From assembly GCA_023432025.1 (NCBI GenBank), contig JAEYVE010000110.1, positions 1-35,142 on the forward strand: 35,142 nucleotides of DNA, given 5' to 3'. Positions 9,106 through 16,866 of this stretch are shown here, in pieces. How positions within the stretch are numbered: the stretch's first letter is position 1; every line of letters begins with the position of its first letter. The stretch comes from Pseudomonadota bacterium (lineage in GTDB: Bacteria > Myxococcota_A > Polyangia > Polyangiales > Polyangiaceae). The translations under genes were made by a program, and so were the position numbers. The notes under the pieces were generated by a model. The model saw nothing but the letters and a program-made list of their open reading frames with translations, was not told where the DNA came from and searched no databases.

Positions 9106-9377
9106 TGCCCGTCTCCATGAGATTCCCAAATGAGCCCGAACAAGAGCGCCAACATGGCGCCCAGCGCCGCCAAGTGGCGCCACAAGCGCAGATCGATGGT
9201 CGGGGGCGTCAGGACCAGATCGATGAACAGCTCGACGTTGTTCAACGCGAGGCCCACGAAACAAACGCAGCTCCAGAACAGAAGACGCGCCCGGCTTGCC
9301 CGGTAGCCGCGGTACAAGAGCAGCGCGCACAGCGAGCTCGTCAGCGCGCAGGCCGCGTAGACGAAGTGAGGCAGCAT
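9102..9377 (-). CDS. Small membrane protein, DUF5985-like (first of pair)
   Basis: A 91-residue protein with three predicted membrane helices (about residues 4-24, 32-55 and 67-84) and a short polar tail. Its size and helix layout match its downstream neighbour, so the two are plausibly ancient duplicates that act together in the inner membrane. The start ATG shares one base with the stop of the upstream winged-helix-like gene (TGATG), and the gene overlaps the next by 4 bases. Function is unknown. Confidence 0.75.
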   Translation of the reverse strand: MLPHFVYAACALTSSLCALLLYRGYRASRARLLFWSCVCFVGLALNNVELFIDLVLTPPTIDLRLWRHLAALGAMLALLFGLIWESHGDGQ

Positions 9378-9790
9378 CACTTTCTCTGCATTTTGAAGGC
9401 GTTGGAGAACAACTGGAGCACGAGGGAATCGCCGTGCTCGCGAGCGATCGTGTTCATCACGCGAATCACCTCGAGACGGTTGTCTTCGTACGCGCGGAGT
9501 GCGCGCCTCACGTGCTCGTCGAGCTCGGGGTCCTCGACCTGGTACGCGGCGCACGCCACGCCTCGCTCGTCGTTCAGCACCAGGAAGCCGTGTTTCGAGA
9601 GCGCGCGGAACGCCTCTTGAACGTCGGAGGGGCGAAGCACCAGACGATCTGCCACGTCGTCGCGCGCGACGAATCGTCCGCGCGCTTCGTGGAGCACGCG
9701 GAGGATCTCGAGCTCCTCGAAGTTGGCGATGTAGCGGCGGATGAAGGAACGAATATCGTCGTCCAGCCGTCTCGGGTTGGGATCTTGCAC
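9377..9790 (-). CDS. Winged-helix-like (putative transcription regulator) protein
   Basis: A 137-residue soluble protein with a GTG start. The middle part, from EELEILRVLHEA through RPSDVQEAFRALSKHGFL and the short beta stretch LVLNDERGVACAAYQV, has the helix-turn-helix plus wing layout of MarR-like folds. The C-terminal helix resembles a dimerisation helix. It heads an operon with two DUF5985-like membrane proteins, overlapping the first by one base. This suggests a regulator or adaptor tied to that membrane pair; no DNA target is evident. The fold assignment comes from pattern only. Confidence 0.65.
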   Translation of the reverse strand: MQDPNPRRLDDDIRSFIRRYIANFEELEILRVLHEARGRFVARDDVADRLVLRPSDVQEAFRALSKHGFLVLNDERGVACAAYQVEDPELDEHVRRALRAYEDNRLEVIRVMNTIAREHGDSLVLQLFSNAFKMQRK

Positions 9791-9976
9791 GGCTCGTTCC
9801 GAGGCCTTCCCTGGCTCTTGCGCATTTCCGGACGCGTACCCGACAGAGCGGCCCCGACGGGCGATTCTTCAGCGACTTCGGGCGGGAGAGGTTGCGGCGC
9901 GCGCGCGTATGACGGAGATAGGGCAAGTTTGCCGAGCGCCCCCGAGCGCGCGGCCACGTCTCGAGGAGAAACCAGA

Positions 9977-11164
9977 GTGCGATACGCGTGGAGCAACCTG
10001 ACCATCGTTGGAACGATGGCCCTCTTCCTGGGCAGTGGCTGCGGCGGAAGCTCTGCAGGGGCGTCCCCCCGCGGCACTGGGGGCGCGGGGGGCGCGGGCG
10101 GGACCACGGGCGGCGCTAGCAGCGGCGGCGACACGTCCGCCGGGACCACGGGGGGCAGCGGTGGGGAAGCGGCCCAGCCCGCTGTTCCACGCAGCAAGCG
10201 AGCGGCGTGCCGCGCCTACGTGACCGCGCAGTGCCAAAGGCGTGCGGAGTGCTCCAACGACCCGCGGGAGGACTGCACCACGACGGCGGTTCATGACTGC
10301 CCGGACCTCATGTTCTCCGAGGGGTCGCTCCGCACCATCGAGGGCATGTTCGCCTGCGCGGAGGAGTGGAAGACCTTCGATTGTGAGGCAACGCGGGTGG
10401 GCAAGCTGCCGGCGTGCGTCATCGCTGGTGCGGCCGAAGATGGAGCGCCGTGTATTCATGGCTCACAATGCGCGAGCAACTGGTGCAGCGGCTACGTGAA
10501 CCGGTGTGGACAGTGTCTTCCTGTCGTGGCTTCCGAGGGAATGTGCGACCCCGATGTGAGCATCAACGTTTGCCCGAACGGGGAACACTGCCCTTATGGC
10601 ACCTGCACCCCGCGGTCTCCGGTGATGCCGCTCGTTCCGCGTCCCGAGGGCACTGCGTGCGAGAGTGACGTCGTTTGCGCAGACGGGCTCGTCTGTGCGA
10701 GTGAAAGCGAGAGTTCGCCTCGCGTGTGTCTCCCGTCGCTCGAAGTGGGAGCCAGCTGCTACTTCCGGGCTCTCGACGGGAGAGCGCGCAGCTGCGGAAG
10801 GGAGCCGACGGACCCCATTTGCGCGCAAAGCGGCTTCTGCGAGGCGGCGTCCGGCAGGGGACAGCCGTGCACGCCCAACAGCCACGGCAGCTACTCTTGC
10901 GCGGTCGGGCTCTATTGCAGCAGCGCCACCGAAAAGTGCGAGCCGACTCCGAAGCTGGGCGAGGCTTGCGGCACCGTGTTCGGAGCGACCAGCTTCGTCT
11001 GCGCGGAGTCCGTTTGTCGGGATGGCACTTGCTCCGCCCCGCGCGAAGAAGGTGAAAGTTGCACCGAGGCGAACGTGCACTGCGTGCAGGACACCGAGTG
11101 CGTCGACGGGCGCTGTCGAGCCACCGACGCGCTCGTCCAATTCGCGAAAGCGTGCTCCCCCTAG
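9977..11164 (+). CDS. Cys-rich lipoprotein with Gly-rich linker
   Basis: A 395-residue protein. A signal peptide with a GSGC lipobox is followed by a low-complexity Gly/Ser/Thr/Ala linker to about residue 65. The mature domain has many cysteines in repeated short modules such as CIHGSQCASNWC, CADGLVCASES and CVDGRC. These resemble the Dickkopf-N-like Cys knots common in myxobacterial surface lipoproteins. It is probably anchored in the outer membrane with the Cys-rich part exposed and disulfide-bonded. Ligand and function are unknown. GTG 9977 was chosen because GAGGAG lies about 8 bases upstream and it gives a compact signal peptide; the frame is open much further upstream, but that part is antisense to the winged-helix gene. 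Confidence 0.8.
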   Translation: MRYAWSNLTIVGTMALFLGSGCGGSSAGASPRGTGGAGGAGGTTGGASSGGDTSAGTTGGSGGEAAQPAVPRSKRAACRAYVTAQCQRRAECSNDPREDCTTTAVHDCPDLMFSEGSLRTIEGMFACAEEWKTFDCEATRVGKLPACVIAGAAEDGAPCIHGSQCASNWCSGYVNRCGQCLPVVASEGMCDPDVSINVCPNGEHCPYGTCTPRSPVMPLVPRPEGTACESDVVCADGLVCASESESSPRVCLPSLEVGASCYFRALDGRARSCGREPTDPICAQSGFCEAASGRGQPCTPNSHGSYSCAVGLYCSSATEKCEPTPKLGEACGTVFGATSFVCAESVCRDGTCSAPREEGESCTEANVHCVQDTECVDGRCRATDALVQFAKACSP

Positions 11165-11253
11165 AACCAAGGCGGGGCGACGCTCGCCTGCGTCGGAGGT
11201 GCGCGGCTCGGGGGCGAGATGCAGCTTCCGAGCGGCGATTCCGTGCCAGGCGC

Positions 11254-11276
11254 GGGGGTCCCATGCTCGGGCCCCC
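11254..11276 (+). terminator. GC-rich hairpin after the Cys-rich lipoprotein gene
   Basis: GGGGG-T-CCC and GGG-CCCCC pair as an 8-bp stem with one bulged T and a 6-base loop, about 90 bases after the stop. It is followed by ATTTGA rather than a true T tract. It is the only strong hairpin in the gap before the next gene. Confidence 0.4.
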
Positions 11277-11345
11277 ATTTGAAGCGCCGTGCGGCGGCTG
11301 GCGAAGAGCCATGGTAATCGGCTACGCCCCTAGCCGCTTCCCGCC

Positions 11346-14234
11346 ATGGCCACCAAGAAGACGCAAGCGAAAAAGCGCCCCTTTAAGGCTCCCAAGAAGC
11401 AGCCTCCAGCCGCTGCCCCCGAGAAAGGGAAGAAGTCGACGTCTTCTCTGGCGACGAAACCAGCACCGGGGCGCGCTGCGACAGGCAAGTCGAAGACGAG
11501 CTCCGGGAAGTCGAAACCAGCACCGGGACGCGCTGCGACAGGCAAGTCGAAGACGAGGTCCGGGAAGTCGAAACCCGCACCGGGGCGCGCTGCGACGCGC
11601 ACGTCGAAGACGAAATCCGAAAAGCTTGCGTCGTCGAAGAGCCAGCGCACGATGCCGACTCATGCTCCGGCTCGAAGCGGCAAGTCGAGTGTCCAAAAGA
11701 GCCCGCCCCAGTCACTCGCGAAGAGCCCGCCCAAGTCGCCTGCGAAGCGCGCGGAACCGCCCCAGCCGTTGCGCGGCTCAGCGCCCACGCCGCAGCCAAA
11801 AAAGGCCTCCGTCCGCGCCGAAACGCGACCCGCGCGCGGCACGGCACGAAGCCAGCGCGCTGCCGGCGGCGAGCGCGGGCCCAAGCGCGGCGCGTTGACG
11901 TCGAAGGCGATCGCAAAAGCGAACAAGAGCCTCCCGTCCACGTCGAAAGGGACGACCGCGCGCGCGGCGAAAGTCGCCAAAGCGATTCGGAACGCCTCGC
12001 CGCCGGGCACGCAGCGTTCGTCGAAGGTGGTGACTCGACCGGCGCGAGTTGTTTCTTCGCCACGAAGCGGGGCTGCGGCGGCGCCCGTGGTCGACGAAGT
12101 CGTCGCGCATCGCCGCAAGAAAAAGACGCTCCCCGACGTGGGCAGGCGTCGTACACCCGAAGAGAGACGAGCCGAAGCCGAGCGCAGGGCGGCGGAGCGT
12201 GCGCTGGTGCTCGCGGAGAAGGAGCGCCGAAAACACGAGCGAGAAGCCGAGCGAGCGCAGGCGCTCGCGGAGGCCGAGCGGCAGAAGCGCGAGCGCGAAT
12301 CGGCGCGAGCTCGCGCACGACAGGAGGCCGAGAAAGCGCGCGTCGAGGCAGCGGAGGAGAAGGAGCGCCAGAAGGCCGAACGACAAGAGCAAAGGGAGCG
12401 CGAGCGTGAGCAGGCCAAGGCTGAGCGCGCGCGGGCCGCGGCAGACAAGCTGCGCCTGAAACAAGAGCGTGACCTCGAGAGAGGTCGCCTTCGAGAGGCC
12501 GCTCTACGAGAGCGCGAGCAGGCCAAAGAGGAGGCTCGGCGCTTGCGCGAAGAGGAGACGGCCCGGGCACGGCGGGAGGCCGAACGGCGCAAGGTCGAGC
12601 GCGAAGAAGAGAGGGCGCGCGCGAGAGAGGAAGCCGCGCGGGAAAAGCAACGGCTCTCGGAGGAGAAGGCCCGTGAGCGCGCGCGTGCTCAGGAGGAGGC
12701 AGCGCTGGAAAAGCAGCGGCTCCTCGAGGAGAAGGCGCGTGAGCAGGAACGCGTTGCAGCGGAGAAGGCGGCCGAGCGCGCCGCCGAGGAACAACGCAAG
12801 GCAGAGGAGCGTCTGCGCGCCAAGCAGGCCGCAGAAAAGGCCCGAGCGCTTGCCCTCGTGGCTGCGGCCATCAAGAAGGCGGAGCGCGAGGTCGACCGAG
12901 CCCAAAAGCGAGCGGAGCTGGCGGCGGAGAAGGAGCGCAAGGCCGCGGAGAAGGCCGCGGCCGTCGCGGCAGCGGCCCAAGCGCGCGTCGAGCAAAAAGA
13001 AGCGGAAGCCAAAGCGCGTGCCGAGGCGAAGCGGCTGGCGGCGGAAGAAAAGGCGCGAGCGGCCGAGCAAGCCAAGGAAGATGCCCAAGCGCGCGCCGAG
13101 GAAAGGAAGCTCGTCACGGAGCTCGGCAAGGCCGTCTCCGAGTTCGAACGCGCAGAAGTCAAACAGCGCGGCGCGCGTAGCGTGGAGCTCTTGGAGCTTT
13201 GGCTCGGTTTGCTCTCCGCGCGTCCTTCGAGTCAGGTGCTCTCGGATCGACGGGGGCCGGCGCTGACCGATCAGGAGCTCGTTCTCTCGGGCTCGGCGGA
13301 GCGCGTCGAAGTTCTGTCGTTCTTTCGGGCATTGGGGCCCGTCGAGTTCGGCTGGGCAACGTCCACGGACGACGGCGCAGAGCTCCGTGGAGATTTTCGG
13401 GTGCTGACTCGCGACGACCTGCACGAAGCGCTCACGGCGGGAACGCTCGCCGACGCGCTGCTCGGGCGGCTACGAGCTGGTTTCGAGCGCGTGGCTCCAG
13501 CTCTCCGCGCGAGCGGCTTGCCACGCTTCACCCCGCGCGCGGCTCTCATTTCCGCTCTGGAGGCGAAGGGCTTCCCCACGAAACAAGCGAACGCCTTCGT
13601 GGATTGGGTCGGCGAGGACATTCTGTGGCTCCTTCACACGAGCGACACCGAGGAGGGCCGCCGTCGCGCATCGCTCCGTTCGCGGGGTGCGGCGAGCTCC
13701 GGCGCCGTCGACTTGGGGCTCCTGGTCGCTTGGACCTCGGGGCCAGCCATCGACAAGTCCGACTGGCTCGGCGTGACGAAGGCCCACGAGGCGTTTCTCG
13801 ACGCTGGCGGCGGCGGCGGTAGCTTCCACGTGACCGTCGAAAACGCTCTCCCCAAGGCGGTGTACTCGAAGCCCGACGCACCGAAGGGACAGGCAGATCT
13901 CCATCTCGAGAACCTCGGGCCTTTGAAGGGCGCTGGCGCGCGTTTGGTTTCGGCCAACTTCTGCGGAGCGCGCGGCGACGGGGTCAACCTGGCGCGCGCC
14001 GAGCTCACGCAGAGCACGTTCGCCTACGCCTCCTTGGAGGGCGCGAATTTCTCGGGCGCTCAGCTGCGTGGTGTGGACTTTTCGCGCGCGCGGTTGGCAG
14101 GAGCCGACTTTCGAAAGGCGGATCTGACGGAGGTCAGCTTCGAGGACGCCGACTTGCGGGGCGCGCAGTTCGCGGGAGCGATCACCAATCGCACGAAGTT
14201 CGGCGGCGCCAACGTGCAAGGCATCAAGTACTGA
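11346..14234 (+). CDS. Histone-H1-like / coiled-coil / pentapeptide-repeat protein
   Basis: A 962-residue cytoplasmic-type protein with no signal peptide. Residues 1-250 are Lys/Ala/Pro/Ser-rich and disordered, like histone-H1 tails, and include three near-identical 19-residue repeats from residue 38. Residues about 260-620 are an almost uninterrupted Arg/Glu/Lys/Ala charged helix, likely a long coiled coil or single alpha-helix. Residues about 625-850 look globular but match nothing I recognise. The last 85 residues are pentapeptide repeats of the A(D/N)FxxA type (ANFSGAQLRGVDF, ADFRKADL), which form a right-handed beta helix. ATG 11346 is fixed by an in-frame TAG at 11331. The basic tail suggests binding to DNA, RNA or another polyanion, and the rod suggests a spacer or scaffold. 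No specific function can be assigned. Confidence 0.85.
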   Translation: MATKKTQAKKRPFKAPKKQPPAAAPEKGKKSTSSLATKPAPGRAATGKSKTSSGKSKPAPGRAATGKSKTRSGKSKPAPGRAATRTSKTKSEKLASSKSQRTMPTHAPARSGKSSVQKSPPQSLAKSPPKSPAKRAEPPQPLRGSAPTPQPKKASVRAETRPARGTARSQRAAGGERGPKRGALTSKAIAKANKSLPSTSKGTTARAAKVAKAIRNASPPGTQRSSKVVTRPARVVSSPRSGAAAAPVVDEVVAHRRKKKTLPDVGRRRTPEERRAEAERRAAERALVLAEKERRKHEREAERAQALAEAERQKRERESARARARQEAEKARVEAAEEKERQKAERQEQREREREQAKAERARAAADKLRLKQERDLERGRLREAALREREQAKEEARRLREEETARARREAERRKVEREEERARAREEAAREKQRLSEEKARERARAQEEAALEKQRLLEEKAREQERVAAEKAAERAAEEQRKAEERLRAKQAAEKARALALVAAAIKKAEREVDRAQKRAELAAEKERKAAEKAAAVAAAAQARVEQKEAEAKARAEAKRLAAEEKARAAEQAKEDAQARAEERKLVTELGKAVSEFERAEVKQRGARSVELLELWLGLLSARPSSQVLSDRRGPALTDQELVLSGSAERVEVLSFFRALGPVEFGWATSTDDGAELRGDFRVLTRDDLHEALTAGTLADALLGRLRAGFERVAPALRASGLPRFTPRAALISALEAKGFPTKQANAFVDWVGEDILWLLHTSDTEEGRRRASLRSRGAASSGAVDLGLLVAWTSGPAIDKSDWLGVTKAHEAFLDAGGGGGSFHVTVENALPKAVYSKPDAPKGQADLHLENLGPLKGAGARLVSANFCGARGDGVNLARAELTQSTFAYASLEGANFSGAQLRGVDFSRARLAGADFRKADLTEVSFEDADLRGAQFAGAITNRTKFGGANVQGIKY
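11457..11624 (+). repeat. Three tandem 57-bp coding repeats
   Basis: Units at 11457-11513, 11514-11570 and 11571-11624 encode KPAPGRAATGKSKT plus a variable five-residue end. The first two differ at only a few bases; the third is diverged at its 3' end and one codon shorter. The unit is a whole number of codons, so copy number can change without breaking the frame. Confidence 0.85.
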
Positions 14235-14337
14235 ACACTCGCTCGGAGCGCACGGACGGCTTGAGGGTCCACGCAAGTGAACCAGGAGGGCAAAAGTGCG
14301 TTGATGAGGCGCCGCGAAGGGTGTACCCGTTCTGCTC

Positions 14338-15864
14338 ATGGGGGGTGAGCGGTCTCGTGCACGGCGACGTTTCCAGTGGGGCTTGTGCGCGTCGAGCGTC
14401 GCCGTGAGCGCGCTCGCGACCGGCTGCGGCGGACGGTCCTGTCTCGATGACATGGCGGGCTGCGGCGAGCCTTCGGGCCCAACCTTCAAGGGCGACTCCG
14501 GAGGCGCGGCGAGCGGCACCGGCGGCGCCGCGCAGGCAACGGGTGGCCACCCTTCCGTCGGGGGGGCGGGCAACGGAGGTTCTTTCGCGGGCGGCACGGG
14601 TGGTCTCGGCGCACGTCAGTTCTTCGTGGGCGGCAAGGTGGGCGGCTTGGTGGGCTCGGGGCTCGTCCTGCAGAACAACCTCGCAAGCGACCTGGCCGTG
14701 GACGAAAACGGAGAGTTCTTCTTTACGTCGACGCTTGCGGACGGAGACACGTACTCCGTCAGCGTGCTTCGACAGCCGACGCGCCCTTGGCAAACGTGCG
14801 TCGTGCTGGACGGTTCGGGGCGCATCGACGGCGCCAACGTGCGCTCCGTGGGCGTCGTTTGCTCGCTCGACCCACACGTCGTGAGGGTTCGAGTCAGCGG
14901 GCTCGAGGGGTCGACGCTCGTGTTGCGAAATGGCTCCGATCAGCTGCGGATTTCGGAGGATGGTACGTACGCCTTCGCCCGGAGGGTGCGCTCCGGACAA
15001 GTGTTCGACGTGTCGGTGCTGACTCAGCCGCTCGACGGGATGCAGCGCTGTGAGGTCGTGGGCGGACGAGGCCAAGTTGAAAACGGCAGCGTGGAGATCG
15101 AGGTCACCTGCGGGCCGGCCGACAGCGATGGCGACAGCGTTCCGGACGTCGTCGATCCTTTTCCGAACGACCCCGACAAGCCTGCGCGCACGGCGCCCGG
15201 CGTGTACGCCAACACGCCCGACATGCTTTTCAAGATGGATCCGGCCACGTACGAGGTGCTGGCCGTCGGAAGGTTCAGCGGAACCGACGGATCCATCGCG
15301 GACATCGCCATCGATCGCTTCGGCCTGCTCTACGCCGTGTCGTTCTCGAAGCTCTACGTGTGCGACGGCACCAGCGTGGCCTGCGTGAGCCTGGCCGCGT
15401 TGCCCGAGGTGTTCAACGGGCTCACGGTCGTCCCCGCAGGCACTCTGGACCCGCACTCCGAGCGGCTCGTCGGGGTCTCGCTCAGCGGCGGTTGGTATCG
15501 CATCGAGCTGACCGGAGCGGGCACGGCGGACGTCACGCTCGTGGGAGGGTACGGTGCGACGTACTCGTCGGCAGGAGACGCCTACTCGGCGTCGGATATC
15601 GGCACGTACGCAGCCGTCCGCAACGGAAGCTCGCTCGCGACGACCATCGTTTCCATCGAGCCGAGCACGGGCAGGGTGATTGAGGAGGTCGCGGAGGTCA
15701 GCGGCTACCCCAACATCTTCGGCCTCGCTGGGTGGCGCGACGAAATCTTCGCGTTCCACGATGGCGGAGAAATCATTCGCATCGATCGCACGACGGGCGA
15801 GCCCACGTTGCTCGCTCAGACGAGCTTTTCGTGGTGGGGCGCAGGCGTTTCCACCGAGCAGTGA
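14338..15864 (+). CDS. Lipoprotein with Gly-rich linker, two beta repeats and a propeller-like domain
   Basis: A 508-residue protein. A signal peptide with LATGC lipobox (C30) precedes a Gly-rich linker to about residue 92. Two repeats of about 80 residues follow (about 95-180 and 180-262). Each has the pattern GLVLQNN...F.F...G..Y.VSVL.QP....C.V..G.G...V.C, a beta-sandwich module common in bacterial lipoproteins. A calcium-binding thrombospondin-3-like segment, DSDGDSVPDVVDPFPND, links to a C-terminal part with repeated motifs such as LFKMDPATYEVLAVG and IIRIDRTTGEPTLLAQ that resemble beta-propeller blades. It is probably surface-exposed; its role is unknown. An in-frame TGA lies close upstream with no other start between it and ATG 14338. 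Confidence 0.82.
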   Translation: MGGERSRARRRFQWGLCASSVAVSALATGCGGRSCLDDMAGCGEPSGPTFKGDSGGAASGTGGAAQATGGHPSVGGAGNGGSFAGGTGGLGARQFFVGGKVGGLVGSGLVLQNNLASDLAVDENGEFFFTSTLADGDTYSVSVLRQPTRPWQTCVVLDGSGRIDGANVRSVGVVCSLDPHVVRVRVSGLEGSTLVLRNGSDQLRISEDGTYAFARRVRSGQVFDVSVLTQPLDGMQRCEVVGGRGQVENGSVEIEVTCGPADSDGDSVPDVVDPFPNDPDKPARTAPGVYANTPDMLFKMDPATYEVLAVGRFSGTDGSIADIAIDRFGLLYAVSFSKLYVCDGTSVACVSLAALPEVFNGLTVVPAGTLDPHSERLVGVSLSGGWYRIELTGAGTADVTLVGGYGATYSSAGDAYSASDIGTYAAVRNGSSLATTIVSIEPSTGRVIEEVAEVSGYPNIFGLAGWRDEIFAFHDGGEIIRIDRTTGEPTLLAQTSFSWWGAGVSTEQ

Positions 15865-15886
15865 GCCGCCTGCGAGAAGCGGTTCG

Positions 15887-15912
15887 GTGAGGCGCGTGGC
15901 GCGCGCGCTCAC
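15887..15912 (+). terminator. Hairpin after the propeller-like lipoprotein gene
   Basis: GTGAG-(G)-CGCG pairs with CGCG-CTCAC across a 7-base loop: 9 pairs with one bulge, starting 22 bases after the stop. There is no T tract. Spacing and orientation fit a terminator. Confidence 0.4.
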
Positions 15913-16001
15913 GCACGCCCGGTTTGGGTCAGCGCCGCTTGATGGGAGGTGACAGGAGGGCCTCGAGCGTGGCGAAAGGAGACCGTTGCCGTAGGATGGG
16001 T

Positions 16002-16022
16002 CAGAAATTATCAATAATTCTG
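16002..16022. promoter_or_regulatory. AT-rich palindrome upstream of the EF-hand gene
   Basis: CAGAA-(A)-TTAT and ATAATTCTG form a 9-bp inverted repeat with one extra A and a 2-base centre. It is followed by TAGATA at 16025-16030, a possible -10 element. Symmetry, AT content and position about 140 bases upstream of the EF-hand start suggest an operator or promoter, but no factor can be named. Confidence 0.35.
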
Positions 16023-16162
16023 GTTAGATACGAAAAATCGACATTGGTTCGCCGTCGGTGGCGACGGATTTAGTGGGCCGCCACGTTGAACCCTTTGAAC
16101 GAGGCGCCCTTGGCGAATCGCGAGACCGCCCCACCACGGGGCAGAAGGAAACGAATCGCACC

Positions 16163-16789
16163 ATGAAGCTCACTATCGTCCCCGCCCTGCTGCTCGCTGG
16201 CTCCACTTTGACCGTCGCGGCGTTTGCGCACGAGGGTGGGCCACGCGGTCCCATGAAGAACCTCGACGCCAATCAGGACGGTGTCGTGAGTCTGGAGGAA
16301 TCACTCGCAGTTGCCGACAAGATGTTCGTTTCTCTCGACGCCAACGGTGACGGAGTGGTGACCCGCGAAGAGGCGGACGCCGCCCACGCCGAGATGAAGG
16401 CCAAGCACGAGCGAGAGGGCGAAGAGCGTTTCAAGAAGCAGGACACCAACAAGAACGGTGTGCTCGAACGCAGTGAAGTCGCGAAAATGCCCGACCGCGT
16501 ATTCGCCAAGCTCGACGCCAACTCCGACGGACGTCTCAGCAAGGAAGAGCTCCGAAACGCGCATCCTGGCCACCGTGGCCCGCCTTCGGGCAAGAAGTTC
16601 GACCCCTTCGCCTGGGCAGACGAGAACCAAGACGGAAAGCTGACGCACGAGGAATCCGAAGCGCACGCCGAAGCACTCTTCCGACGCATGGACAAGAACG
16701 CAGACGGCGTCATCAGCAAGGACGAGCTTCCTGGCCGCCCGCCGCATGCTCGGGGCGAGTCACCCCGCGGCGAGAAAAAGCGCAGCTGA
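16163..16789 (+). CDS. Secreted protein with six EF-hand loops
   Basis: A 208-residue protein with a signal peptide (MKLTIVPALLLAG..., cleavage probably near AFA-HE at residue 22). It has six canonical 12-residue EF-hand loops at about 35-46, 59-70, 94-105, 118-129, 153-164 and 177-188. Each has D/N at positions 1, 3 and 5, Gly at 6 and Glu at 12 (for example DANGDGVVTREE). All six look able to bind calcium. The protein is therefore probably a periplasmic or extracellular calcium buffer or sensor. The Lys/Arg-rich C-terminus follows a Pro/Gly segment. ATG 16163 begins the signal peptide, with GAAGGAA about 12 bases upstream; the frame is open for 35 more codons, but those show no sense. Convergent with the LuxR-type gene across a strong hairpin. 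Confidence 0.88.
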   Translation: MKLTIVPALLLAGSTLTVAAFAHEGGPRGPMKNLDANQDGVVSLEESLAVADKMFVSLDANGDGVVTREEADAAHAEMKAKHEREGEERFKKQDTNKNGVLERSEVAKMPDRVFAKLDANSDGRLSKEELRNAHPGHRGPPSGKKFDPFAWADENQDGKLTHEESEAHAEALFRRMDKNADGVISKDELPGRPPHARGESPRGEKKRS

Positions 16790-16819
16790 GAGTCTCGTTG
16801 CAAGAGCCATGAAGCGTCG

Positions 16820-16851
16820 CGTCCCGGCGCTCCGCGAGGAGCGTCGGGACG
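16820..16851. terminator. Strong bidirectional hairpin between convergent genes
   Basis: A 14-bp stem (7 Watson-Crick pairs, one G-T pair, then 6 more) closes on a GCGA tetraloop of GNRA type. It lies 30 bases after the EF-hand gene stop and 16 bases beyond the end of the convergent LuxR-type gene. It probably serves both transcripts. There is no T tract on either side. Confidence 0.7.
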
Positions 16852-16866
16852 TCGCGCGAGGGGCGC

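Larger units (their letters stand above)
15865..16162. other. Intergenic region upstream of the EF-hand gene
   Basis: About 300 bases with no credible gene. The 5' part holds a terminator-like hairpin and GC-rich sequence. Near 16000-16060 the composition becomes clearly AT-rich compared with the rest of the window, and a near-perfect palindrome sits there. This AT-rich island is the likely promoter region of the EF-hand gene. Confidence 0.5.

Noticed and set aside
9296..9976. N-terminal extension of the Cys-rich lipoprotein by 227 codons
   Set aside because: It would run antisense through the winged-helix-like gene and bury the signal peptide; GTG 9977 with its ribosome binding site fits better.
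11457..11624. Possible CRISPR-like or mobile repeat
   Set aside because: The units are contiguous, in frame and coding, with no spacers.
11660..12592. Minus-strand frames made of Ser/Arg repeats
   Set aside because: They mirror the charged coiled-coil coding region and have no independent support.
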